64,000 bases of DNA from CAUZIZ01 sp965219855 (GTDB lineage: Bacteria; Acidobacteriota; UBA6911; RPQK01; JAJDTT01), in contig CBDCOR010000031.1 in NCBI GenBank assembly GCA_965219855.1, positions 1 to 64,000 of the forward strand. Direction: 5' to 3'. Below the pieces are notes generated by a model. That model was not told the DNA's origin, made no database searches, and saw only the letters and a program-made list of their open reading frames with translations. A program made the translations under genes and the position numbers. Shown here in pieces: positions 36,509 to 45,486 of the stretch (positions are counted from its first letter, which is position 1; every line of letters starts with the position of its first letter).

Positions 36509-37384
36509 ATGAAGAAGGTCGTGGTTACCGGTGCCAAAGGGGGAACCGGTCGCTCCATTGTAAAGGTCTTCCGGGAAGCCGGATATGCAGTCATGGGGGT
36601 TGACCTGAAGCCCTGTGATGTCTGGGAAAGGGACTATTGCCAGCTCGATGTCGAGGACGGGGCGGCTCTGTACGACGTGTGCTCAGGGGCTGACGCCGTG
36701 GTCCATTTCGGCAGCCTGCCCACCGATTCGTGGACGTCCTGGGAAACGGCCTACCGCAATCTTTCGCTGGGTGGGTACCATGTTCTACAGGCGGCCGCTA
36801 ATCTAGGGATCCCTCGGGTCGTTATGGCCAGCAGTCCCGAGATCTACGGCGAGTACCATAATGTCCCTTACCTGCCTATTGACGAAGAGACTCCAGCGCG
36901 GCCGCCTGGCATCTACGGCGCCGTCAAGCAGAACCTGGAAACTCTAGCGCAGCATTACACGCGCTGGCACGGGACCGCGGTCGCTGCCCTCAGACCTCAG
37001 CGCATTGTGTACGAGGGTTCATATGAGTGGCGTTTTCGAAAGTTTACCCGGAATGACCAAGCGGCGGCAGATGATCTGTGGGCGTACGTAGACGCAAGGG
37101 ATGTAGCCAGGGCTTGCCTGGCTTGGGTCGAATCGAATCAAGCTGGATTCGAAGCCTTCAACGTGGCAGCTGACGATGTGTGTGTGACCAGCTCGACTAC
37201 GACATTACTCGAGGAGTTCTACCCCCACATCACAGACATTCGGCGCGAGCTGCCGGATCGGGCGGGTCTCGTGGATTGCTCCAAATTGAAGCAGATGCTC
37301 GGCTGGAAGCCACGGCACGACTGGCAGGCCATGGCAATAGAGAGCGAGGTGGGCCAGTATCCCAAAGAGGCACCACCACGATAA
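36509..37384 (+). CDS. NAD-dependent epimerase/dehydratase (extended SDR)
   Basis: 291 residues. Nucleotide-binding start VVVTGAKGGTGRSIVKVFRE (GxxGGTG variant), VVHFGSLP, active-site Ser in VVMASSPEIYGEYHN and YGAVK (Y-x-x-x-K) near residue 140. C-terminal part LVDCSKLKQMLGWKPRHDW is typical of sugar epimerases. Likely a UDP-sugar epimerase or uronate dehydrogenase-like enzyme. The ATG follows the right end of the 189-bp element without a gap, and no good ribosome site is visible, so translation must rely on the element's last bases. The gene is bracketed by the two elements. Confidence 0.85.
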   Translation: MKKVVVTGAKGGTGRSIVKVFREAGYAVMGVDLKPCDVWERDYCQLDVEDGAALYDVCSGADAVVHFGSLPTDSWTSWETAYRNLSLGGYHVLQAAANLGIPRVVMASSPEIYGEYHNVPYLPIDEETPARPPGIYGAVKQNLETLAQHYTRWHGTAVAALRPQRIVYEGSYEWRFRKFTRNDQAAADDLWAYVDARDVARACLAWVESNQAGFEAFNVAADDVCVTSSTTTLLEEFYPHITDIRRELPDRAGLVDCSKLKQMLGWKPRHDWQAMAIESEVGQYPKEAPPR

Positions 37385-37451
37385 CTCTTGACGGTGATTC
37401 TTGTTTCCGGGCTCCAATCACTGTAATCCTGTCAAACCCGCCCTAGCTTGG

Positions 37452-37640
37452 CTAAGGGTCTGCGCAAGAATAACTTGGTAGAATTGGCGCTCGGATTTGC
37501 ATCAGATTTGGCCGCGAACGATTGAGCGAAACCGCAGGCGTAGCCAGGTTTACGTTGAGGATTTCGCGATTGAGGAGCGGCCGAAGATGGTGTGAAGCCG
37601 GGATGCCAAAATGCCAAGTTATTCTTGCGCAGACCCTAAG
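37452..37640. mobile_element. 189-bp MITE-like element, copy 2
   Basis: Ends 37452-37476 and 37616-37640 are 25-bp inverted repeats with one mismatch (core TCTGCGCAAGAATAACTT). Same length and orientation as copy 1, with an interior that is clearly similar but diverged at scattered positions. No transposase frame. A clear target duplication was not seen. Confidence 0.88.
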
Positions 37641-37728
37641 ACATCACCATAGTCGCCTGGGGCACGCTGACTTCATGCGGCTCCTCCCTCCCCGGAGGTT
37701 GTTCGCCAGCACTGGGAGAAAACCCTGC

Positions 37729-39218
37729 ATGCCGAGTTGGGTGCTGGAAGCCAGGGAGGTCGTGAAGGACTTCGGCGGGACGCGTGCCCTGGACCAGGTA
37801 ACCTTCGCTGTCCTTCCCGGCGAGGTACACGCCTTGGTGGGCGAGAACGGTGCCGGCAAATCGACCCTCCTGAATATCCTCTGTGGAGCGCTGCAACCTG
37901 ACGTTGGCGACACCTTGATGGACGGTCGTCAGATCTCGCTGGAGAGTCCCCACCGAGCCCAGCAGGCAGGCATTGCTGTTGTCTATCAGCACTTCACTTT
38001 GGTACCTGAGCTGACCGTCGCAGAGAACATTTTCCTGGGTCACATCCCCAAAACTAAGCTGGGACTCGTTGATTGGAAACGACTCTCCTTAGAGGCGAAG
38101 AAGTTGGTGCAGGGACTGGATTTTGAGCTCGACGTCAGCAAACGCGTAAGAGAACTGACTGCAGCTGGTCGCCAACTGACAGAGATCGGCCGCGCTCTCT
38201 CGGCCTCGGCGCGCGCGTTCTCATCCTGGACGAGCCTTCAGCGGTGCTGGGCCCGAGCGACTTGGAGAAGCTCTTCAAGACGATTCGCAGCCTCAGGAAC
38301 GAAGGCAGGAGCATCATCTATACCTCGCATCGTCTGGAGGAGATCTTCCGGATCGCTGATCGGGTGACTGTCCTGAAGGACGGTAAGCAAGTAGGCACCT
38401 ATGATCTCGATGGGCAAGTTGATCGCAGCTTTCTCATCGGTAAGATGGTAGGACGTAAGTGGAGCGATCAATTCCCAGAAACCGCCAGAGGTTCAGGCCG
38501 CGAGCTACTGCGGGTCCGGGATCTGACGAAAAAGGGATCGTTCGAGAAGGTGAGCTTCACACTCCAGGCGGGCCAAATCATCGGTCTGGCCGGGCTGGTT
38601 GGATCGGGCCGGACCGAACTCTGCAAGGCCATCTTTGGCGCTACAGCCTTCGATAGCGGTAGCGTCTACGTGGATGGTAAACTCGCCGCCATCAGGTCGC
38701 CTCGGGAAGCGCTGGCCCACAGCATCGCCTACCTCTCGGAGGATCGGCAGCATGAGGGATTGGTCATGAGTTTGACCGTTTCCGACAATGTGACCTTGCC
38801 GATTCTCCGCCGATTCTCACTGCGAGGAATCCTTCGGCTGGGCCCGGAAAAGCGTTTCGCCAGCCAAATGACGGGTAGAATGAAGGTACGAGCCCGAGGC
38901 CTCAGCCAGTTAGTGAAGCATCTAAGCGGAGGAAATCAGCAAAAGGTGGCACTGGCCAAATGGCTGGGTACTAAAGCGAAGATATTCCTTCTAGACGAGC
39001 CAACGGCCGGCATCGATGTAGGCGCCAAAAGTGAGATCTACCATCTTATTGCCGAGCTGGCACGGGACGGTGCTGCGGTCCTCATGGTTTCCTCAGAAAT
39101 ACCTGAGATTTTGTCTCTGAGCAGCCACATCATCGTCATGAGCAACGGGCGCATTACCGGTCATCTTTCCCCCGAGGAGACCAGCGACGATGAGGTGCTG
39201 AATTATGCTATCCAATAA
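37729..39218 (+). pseudogene. RbsA/MglA-type sugar ABC transporter ATPase, frameshifted
   Basis: Double ATP-binding-cassette protein. Frame 1: LEAREVVKDFGGTRALDQVT, Walker A LVGENGAGKSTLLNILCG, VVYQHFTLVPELTVAENIFL, signature-like ELTAAGRQLTEIGRALSAS. At a GCGCGCGCG run (38209-38217) the frame shifts -1 (two bases extra or one missing), just before the first Walker B. Frame 2 continues VLILDEPSAVLGPSDLEKLF, then cassette 2 (IIGLAGLVGSGRTELCKAIF, LSGGNQQKVALAKWLGTKAK, FLLDEPTAGIDVGAKSEIY). A starting ATG at 37676 is also possible. The cognate binding protein and permease are probably the convergent genes at 45.5-47.4 kb. As read, cassette 1 is destroyed. Confidence 0.88.
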
Positions 39219-39292
39219 TCGGGCCACCTCGAAGACGACAAGAGGTTGAGGGGAAAGCGATCGTAGGTCTACATCAATGAGGGTGGGTGCGA

Positions 39293-41335
39293 ATGGGTGT
39301 TAGATGTGGCATTGACACTGGTGGAACCTTTACGGATCTGGTTGCTCTGGACGACATCAGTGGCGAGCTGGTGGTGGCCAAGTGGCCCTCCTCACCCTCA
39401 AATCCGGTGGAGTCGATCGTCGGTGTCGCCAAAGAGTCAGGGCTTGCCTCTGAGGATCTCTCCTTCCTGGTTCTGGGAACAACGGTAGCGATCAACGCAC
39501 TCCTTCAGCGTAGTGGCGCCCATGTCATCTACGTGACCACCGAGGGTTTCGAGGATGTCCTTCACATTCAGCGCATCAACCGGCGACACCACTACTCCCT
39601 CGAGTGGGTTAAGCCGGTTCCTCTGGTGGAGCGGCGCAATTGCCTGGGAGTTCGGGAACGCATCGATGCTAAAGGGGAAGTGCTGATCCCTTTGCTTTCC
39701 GAACAGCTGGAGGAGCTGGGCCAAAGGATTGAGGAGCGACTGGCTGAATACCGAGGCCAGGACGTGGCTATCTCTGCCTGCCTGTTGTTCTCCTACCTCA
39801 ATCCCCAGCATGAAATAGATCTCAAGAACTATCTGGCGTCCCGTTTCCCTCTGGTACCGGTCTCCGTCTCTCACGAAGTTGCACCTATCTGGAGGGAGTA
39901 TGAACGGGGCAGCACGGTGGTGGCAGATGCCTACGTCAAGCCGATTCTCAAACGATATGTAGGGGCCATTCGACAAAGCTTCGAGAGTCTGGGTGTTCGG
40001 TGTCCCTGGGCCGTCATGAAATCAAACGGTGGTCATGCTACCGCTCAAGCTGCCGAGGGTCAGCCAGTGAACATCCTCATATCCGGCTTGAGTGGGGGGA
40101 TCATTGGTGGCAAGTACTTCGGAGAACTGTCTCAGGAGCAGAACGTCATCACCCTGGATATGGGTGGGACCAGCTGCGATGTGGGGGTAGTCAGGCAGGG
40201 GAGCCTTTCCTACATTACGAATTACGAAGTGGAATGGGGCTTGCCGATCAGCGCCCCCTTTGTCGATCTGACCACGATCGGTGCTGGGGGTGGAAGCATC
40301 GCGTGGATCGACAAGGGGGGCTTTCTGCAGGTGGGACCCCAGAGTGCCGGAGCCGATCCGGGACCGGTCTGTTACGACCGAGGCGGCACAGAGGTGACCG
40401 TCACCGATGCCAACCTGGTCTTGGGTCGGCTGAACCCAGCATACTTCCTGGGAGGAAAGATGGACCTGAACCTGGACAAAACCCAGGAAAAGTTGCAGAA
40501 GCTAGGTCGGCGGCTCAACCTCCGTACTTCAGATGCGGCCCAGGCGGTGATCGATGTGGCCAATGAGAATATGGCCAACGCAATTCGCCTCGTATCCATC
40601 GAGCGAGGCCTGGACGCACGAGACTATGCTCTGGTTGCCTTCGGCGGGGCGGGTCCCCTACATGCAGGTGGGATCCTCGAGAAAATGGGTATGACTCGCG
40701 TCGTGATACCCCTTTACCCCGGTCTCTGTTCGGCTTTTGGTGCGGTGATTTCGGACTTTAAAGTGGACAAGGTCTGGAGCAAGCATTTTAGATCCGACAG
40801 TGTTGCTGCCACCGTCGTCAATGACCAGTTCCACGAACTGACCGCAACGGCCGTGGACGAGCTTCGGGGAGAGGGCTTTACCGGAACGCCCCAGTTGGAG
40901 CGCAGCATCAGCATGCGCTACGCGGGTCAGAACTACGAGCACGAAGTAGAGATCGGGGATTCAACCGTCACCGAACAGACTCTGCAAGAAGCTTTCTCCC
41001 AGTTTCATCGACTACACGAGCAGTTCTACGGTTACTCGATCAGCGGAGAAGTCATCGAACTGATTCGCTTCAAGGTCACGGTCACGGGCCGCGCAGCCAA
41101 GCCTCGGCTTCAGACTGTGCCCAGCAACGAAGCGACCTCGGAGCGGCGCACCCGCCAGGTCGAATTCACAGGACAAGGGGCTCTACCCTGCCCGGTCTAT
41201 CATCGGGAAGATCTTGGCAGCGGCTTCACCCTGGCCGGACCAGCCGTTGTCGAAGAGGTGGATTCCACCATTCTGGTCCACCCCGGCCAGAGGTTATCTG
41301 TCGACAGCCACGGAGTGATCATTATCGATGCCTAA
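39293..41335 (+). CDS. hyuA: HyuA-family hydantoinase/oxoprolinase alpha-type subunit
   Basis: 680 residues (an in-frame GTG at 39287 is an alternative). The N-terminal ATP-binding motif GVRCGIDTGGTFTDLVALDD is diagnostic of the N-methylhydantoinase A/5-oxoprolinase/acetone-carboxylase-beta family. Later motifs: VLGTTVAINALLQR, NVITLDMGGTSCDVGVV, TIGAGGGSIAWIDKGG, GADPGPVCYDRGGTEVTVTD and VAFGGAGPLHAGGI. ATP-dependent opening of a cyclic amide (hydantoin, 5-oxoproline) or carboxylation is possible; the substrate is not determined. The stop region overlaps an in-frame start of the next gene, so HyuA and HyuB are coupled. Confidence 0.92.
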   Translation: MGVRCGIDTGGTFTDLVALDDISGELVVAKWPSSPSNPVESIVGVAKESGLASEDLSFLVLGTTVAINALLQRSGAHVIYVTTEGFEDVLHIQRINRRHHYSLEWVKPVPLVERRNCLGVRERIDAKGEVLIPLLSEQLEELGQRIEERLAEYRGQDVAISACLLFSYLNPQHEIDLKNYLASRFPLVPVSVSHEVAPIWREYERGSTVVADAYVKPILKRYVGAIRQSFESLGVRCPWAVMKSNGGHATAQAAEGQPVNILISGLSGGIIGGKYFGELSQEQNVITLDMGGTSCDVGVVRQGSLSYITNYEVEWGLPISAPFVDLTTIGAGGGSIAWIDKGGFLQVGPQSAGADPGPVCYDRGGTEVTVTDANLVLGRLNPAYFLGGKMDLNLDKTQEKLQKLGRRLNLRTSDAAQAVIDVANENMANAIRLVSIERGLDARDYALVAFGGAGPLHAGGILEKMGMTRVVIPLYPGLCSAFGAVISDFKVDKVWSKHFRSDSVAATVVNDQFHELTATAVDELRGEGFTGTPQLERSISMRYAGQNYEHEVEIGDSTVTEQTLQEAFSQFHRLHEQFYGYSISGEVIELIRFKVTVTGRAAKPRLQTVPSNEATSERRTRQVEFTGQGALPCPVYHREDLGSGFTLAGPAVVEEVDSTILVHPGQRLSVDSHGVIIIDA

Positions 41336-41348
41336 AGAGGATCGGAAG

Positions 41349-43048
41349 ATGGAACAGATCGACACGGTGACCTTGAGCGTGATCCACAACGGCCTCACCA
41401 ATATTTGCCGCGAGATGGGTACGGCCATGATGAGGACGAGCTACTCTCCGATTTTCAACGAGGGCCTGGACTTTTCCTGCGTCATCTTCAACACCCGGGC
41501 GGAAATGATTGGCCAGGCGGAGTTCTGCCCCACGATGCTGGGGTCGGCGCAATATGCAGTCAAGTGGACCATCGATGAGCTGGGTCTGGAATCCTTCGCA
41601 CCCGGCGACGTCGTGATTCACAATGATCCCTACCGGGGCCAGTGCCATATGCCCGAGCACATGGTCCTGAAACCGGTGTTCTTCGAGGATGAACTGTGGG
41701 GTTTCGTGGCCAACATCGCCCACATCGGTGAGATCGGCGGTATGGCTCCCGGTTCCTTCGCCGCCGATGCGACCGAGGTCTATCAGGAAGGTCTGCGGCT
41801 GCCACCCGTGAAGATCATGAGCCGAGGGGAGCATGTTCGAGATATCTGGAAGATCGTCCTCAGCAACCACCGCACTCCCAAGACCAGTTGGGGAGATCTC
41901 CACGCCATGATCGGTTCTCTCAGCATCGCAGAGAACCGAGTGCTGGAATTGCTGGAGCGCTATGGAGCTCCTTTCCTGACGGCGGCGGCGGATCAGCTGC
42001 TGGACTACTCCGAGCGCTGGATGCGGGCCGAAATCCAGGAAATTCCGAATGGAATCTACTCTGCCAGCGACTGCATGGAGGACGACGGAGTGACCGACCA
42101 GCCGGTTTGGATACGACTGAAGCTGGTCGTCCGAGATGATGATGTCATCGCGGACTGGACCGATTCCGATCCTCAAGCCAAGGGACCCGTGAACGCTACC
42201 TTCGTCGTTACCGCAGCCGCCTCCTACAGCGGGCTGCTGCATGTGACGAACAAGGATATTCCTCGCAACTCAGGTTGTTACCGTCCCATTCGTCTGATCA
42301 CCCACCCGGGCAGCGTCGTCAACGTTCGCCACCCGGGCCCCTCGTGGGAGGAAATACCGAGACCCACCCCCACATCCAGAACGTCGTGGTGGCCGCGCTT
42401 AGTCAGGCGATTCCCGAGAGGACGGCGGCAGCTGAGGGAGCTAGTTCGTGCAACTTTCTCTTCGGCGGCGTCCACCCCGGAACGGGCGAGTACTACACTA
42501 ACTATCACATCGAGGGCTGCGGTTGGGGTGGCACTGCGTACCACGACGGAAACAACGTCATGTGTCCCGAGAATGGGAACTGTCGAAATACGCCGGTGGA
42601 AGTCCTGGAGACAAAGTTTCCAATGCGAACGCTGGAATATCGGCTCCGCCCCAACTCTGGAGGAGCGGGCAAGTATCGTGGTGGTCTTGGAAGTACCAGG
42701 GTTATGCAGGTCCTGGCTCCGGAGATGACGGTCAGTGCCCTCATGGATCGGACCAAGACCCGGGCCTGGGGTCTGTTCGGAGGGGGCCAGGGGGCCAAGG
42801 GCGGAATTTTCGTGAAGAAGAAAGGCGATACACGTTTTCGAACCTTCTCGGAGGCTTTCGGCACAATCTCCGACTCCAAGTTTTCGAGGATCGTTCTGCA
42901 GAAAGGGGATCAGGTGATGCTTCAGTCGCCAGGTGGAGGAGGCTACGGTGACTTAGCGGAGCGCACTGATGAGAGCCTGAAGGCGGATATCCGACAGGGT
43001 TTCACTTCCGCCGATAGGACGCGGCAGATCTACGGAGCCGAGGAGTAG
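41349..43048 (+). pseudogene. hyuB: HyuB-family hydantoinase/oxoprolinase beta-type subunit, frameshifted
   Basis: The ATG at 41349 (MEQIDTVTLSVIHNGLTNIC) gives the normal family start; an upstream ATG at 41328 overlaps HyuA. Frame 1 has VIHNDPYRGQCHMPEHMVL, ADWTDSDPQAKGPVNATF and GSVVNVRHPGPS. At about 42340-42346 one base is missing (CTCGTGGGAGG, where CTCGGTGGGAGG would be expected). The frame continues GGNTETHPHIQNVVVAALSQ, then GTGEYYTNYHIEGCGWGGTA, LRPNSGGAGKYRGGLGSTRV and SPGGGGYGDL, a normal HyuB C-terminus. Total about 566 aa would be full-length. Either a fresh null mutation or an assembly indel. Confidence 0.9.
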
Positions 43049-43053
43049 AAGAC

Positions 43054-43245
43054 ATGGGCCGTTGGGAAGAGACCACAGCCAGGTGGTATGAGCTCAAGAC
43101 CGACTACTGCAGCCTCTGCGGCGTTATCATGCCCAAGATGTTCTGGGTCACGGAGGTGGCAGGAAAGAATCTGGTCTTCTGTAGCGAGGCGTGCGAGCAA
43201 CTTTACCGGGACTACTGGTTATCTGAGGCGGCGAGAAAGGATTGA
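43054..43245 (+). CDS. Small zinc-ribbon/TRASH-like protein next to HyuAB
   Basis: 63 residues, starting 5 bp after HyuB. Contains CSLCGVIMPKMFW and FCSEACEQLYRDYW, i.e. C-x2-C...C-x3-C, a likely zinc (or other metal) site of the TRASH/treble-clef kind. The tight spacing and direction indicate that it belongs to the HyuAB unit, perhaps as a small accessory or gamma-like subunit. No family name can be given with certainty. Confidence 0.75.
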   Translation: MGRWEETTARWYELKTDYCSLCGVIMPKMFWVTEVAGKNLVFCSEACEQLYRDYWLSEAARKD

Positions 43246-43304
43246 TCGTCTTCAGGTCACCTGAAACCTCATTTGGTAGGAGCAGGGAGCTTCTCGGGTT
43301 GGCG

Positions 43305-43390
43305 GACGTAGCGGTGGCCTCCAGGCCGCCGTGCTCCTTCTTTTGAGCCTTTGGCTCGAAGAACGGCGGCCTGGAGGCCACCGCTACGTC
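43305..43390. repeat. Large perfect palindrome (28-bp arms), family copy C
   Basis: Left arm 43305-43332 (GACGTAGCGGTGGCCTCCAG...) and right arm 43363-43390 are perfect reverse complements over 28 bp. GAGCC-TTT-GGCTC lies in the loop. It sits between the converging HyuAB unit and the binding-protein remnant, so it may stop transcription from both sides. Related to copies at 2343, 22663 and 57433. Confidence 0.9.
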
Positions 43391-43407
43391 TTGAGTGCGC
43401 TGATCCC

Positions 43408-43513
43408 TTACATCGGCCAGTAGTCATCCGGTTTATCCAGGGCGACGTAGTCAACTGCGTTTTCGGGCGTGATGATCGCTTGGGCAATTGGCAACCGTTT
43501 CGGTAGTGGCTCG
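43408..43513 (-). pseudogene. Separated C-terminal fragment of the sugar-binding protein
   Basis: On the minus strand the sequence leaving the IS element reads EPLPKRLPIAQAIITPENAV, then DYVALDKPDDYWPM and TAA at 43408. This is the usual end of ribose/xylose-type periplasmic binding proteins (LxGExxPKR...P..IITxEN...). It continues the protein broken at 45487 (ESVKALLK). The distance is explained by the 1.97-kb IS in between. Confidence 0.85.
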
Positions 43514-45486
43514 CCCCTAAGCCGAAGTTACCCTGAAAACTAGCTGAAAAACAACCTGTAAGCCATTGTGGATCATCAGGTAAGGGTCTTTTTGTGTTCG
43601 ACAATCTGTACCCATGTAATAGTTGCTTTAGTGTCCTTTATTGTCGGTAGTATGTGATATTATAGTGCCCATGTACATCGAATCCGTTCCCAACCGCAAC
43701 TCGCCCCCGGCCATTCTCCTGCGCGAGTCCTACCGGCAAGCCGGCAAGGTGCGCAAGCGCACTCTGGCTAACCTCAGCAAGTGGCCCGCGGAGATCGTCG
43801 AAGGCCTGCGCAGCCTCTTGAAGGGAGGCTCCGTCATCTCCGACTTGAGCCAAGCCTTCCAGGTCCAGCGCACTCGCCCCCATGGTCATGTGGCGGCCGT
43901 CTTGGGTACCCTGCGCCGCCTCGGTTTGGAGCGCTTACTGGCCACTCGCAACAGCCTGCAGCGCCGCCTGGTAGTGGCCCTGATCGTGGCGCGCATCCTG
44001 GAGCCCCGCTCCAAGCTGGCCACCGCACGCGGATGGGATCCCCAGACCCTGTCCAGCAGCTTGGGCGAGCTCTTACAGGTGGAGGCCGCGACGGCCGATG
44101 ATCTGTACGGCGCCTTGGACTGGCTGCTCGTTCGACAACCAAAGATTGAAAACCAGCTGACGGCTCAGCGCCTGCAGGACGGTTGCCTCGTGATCTACGA
44201 CGTCACCTCGACCTACTTCGAAGGGAGGAGTTGCCCGTTGGCCCAGCGGGGGTATTCCCGAGACGGCAAAGGGGGTACGCTGCAGATCGTCTTCGGCCTG
44301 CTGTGCGAAAGGCTGCCCCGTCGCGGTCGAGGTCTTCGAAGGCAACCGAGCGGACCCCACAACAGTGACCAGCCAAATCCAAAAACTGCGCCAACGCTTC
44401 GGGTTGCGCTCGGTGGTGGTGGTCGCCGATCGAGGAATGCTGACGGAAGCCCGCATTCGGGAGGAGCTCAAGCCGCTGCCCGGCATGGGCTGGATCACGG
44501 CCCTGCGAGGCCCTCAGATCCGCAAACTGTTTCAATCCGGTCCGCTGCAGCTGTCCCTGTTTGATCAACGCGACCTGGCCGAGATCCAGAGCCCGGACTA
44601 CCCCGGGGAACGGCTCATTGTCTGCCGTAATCCCCTCTTAGCGGAGGAACGGGCCCGCAATCGCCAGCAACTGCTCCAGGCGACCGAGCTGGAGTTGGAG
44701 AAGATTGTCCAGGCAACGCAACGTCCGAAGCGTCGCTTCAAGGGCAAGGATCGGATTGCCCTGCGGGTGGGCAAAGTCCTCAACCGCTACAAAGTGGGCA
44801 AGCATTTTGTCCTGGAGATCGGCGAGGAGTCCTTCTCCTACCAGCGCCGGCAGGAGCGCATCGAGCAGGAGGCGGCACTGGACGGGATCTATGTGATTCG
44901 CACCAACCTGGCCCGCGAGCAAATGGATGCCGAACAAACGGTGGCTGCCTACAAGGGGTTGTCCGTCGCCGAACGGGCCTTCCGCAGCTGTAAGAGTGTC
45001 GATCTGAAGGTCCGACCCATTTACCACCATCTGGAGGATCGGGTCCGCGCTCACGTCTTTCTGTGCATGCTTGCCTACTACGTCGAGTGGCACATGCGAC
45101 AGAAGTTAGCTCCGATCCTGTTCGACGACGAGGATCCCGAGGCGGGGAGGCAGCTTCGCGATTCGGTGGTGGCACCCTCTCAGCGCTCTCCTCAGGCCCT
45201 CCGCAAGGCTCACCGCAAGCGCACCGTTGAGGGTGGGCCCGTGCACAGCTTTCAGACCTTGCTCAGCGATTTGGCCACGATCTCCAAAAACCGGATTCAG
45301 CCGCAGTTGCCCGGCTCAGCAGCCTTCGACAAAATCACCCGTCCCACATCGCTTCAGCAGCGAGCCCTGGATCTCCTCGGCGTTCGTCTATAATGTACCC
45401 AGTACCGACGCAGCTGATTTGTAGCATTACCCCAATCTTAACAATAGGTTACATCACTTTTCTACGAGGTAACTTAGGCTTAAAGG
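43514..45486 (+). mobile_element. IS1634-family-like insertion sequence (about 1.97 kb)
   Basis: Imperfect 19-bp terminal inverted repeats: CCCCTAAGCCGAAGTTACC at 43514-43532 and, read on the minus strand, CCTTTAAGCCTAAGTTACC at 45468-45486 (16 of 19 identical). The boundary is uncertain by 1-3 bp and no clean target duplication was resolved. It contains one transposase gene on the plus strand. It has inserted into the 3' part of the sugar-binding protein gene. Confidence 0.85.
43671..45393 (+). pseudogene. IS1634-family transposase, frameshifted
   Basis: From the ATG at 43671 the start MYIESVPNRNSPPAILLRES and YDVTSTYFEGRSCPLAQRGY (DDE region 1) are in frame 1. At about 44303-44314 the frame shifts +1 at GTGCGAAAGGC; the next frame reads EGCPVAVEVFEGNRADPTTV, VVVVADRGMLTEARIREELK, DGIYVIRTNL and SVAERAFRSCKSVDLKVRPI, ending TSLQQRALDLLGVRL. 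The C-terminal part is full-length for the family. A programmed shift is not known to me for IS1634, so loss of activity or a sequence error is more likely. Confidence 0.88.

Noticed and set aside
37522..37728. Longer N-terminus of the ABC ATPase starting in the 189-bp element
   Set aside because: The extra residues come from the mobile element; family similarity begins at MPSWVLEAREVVKDF (37729).
43620..45426. Inner inverted similarity (GTCGGTA..ATTATAG near 43643 and 45400) as possible IS ends
   Set aside because: The outer pair at 43514/45486 has a better match and agrees with the exact break in the binding-protein gene.
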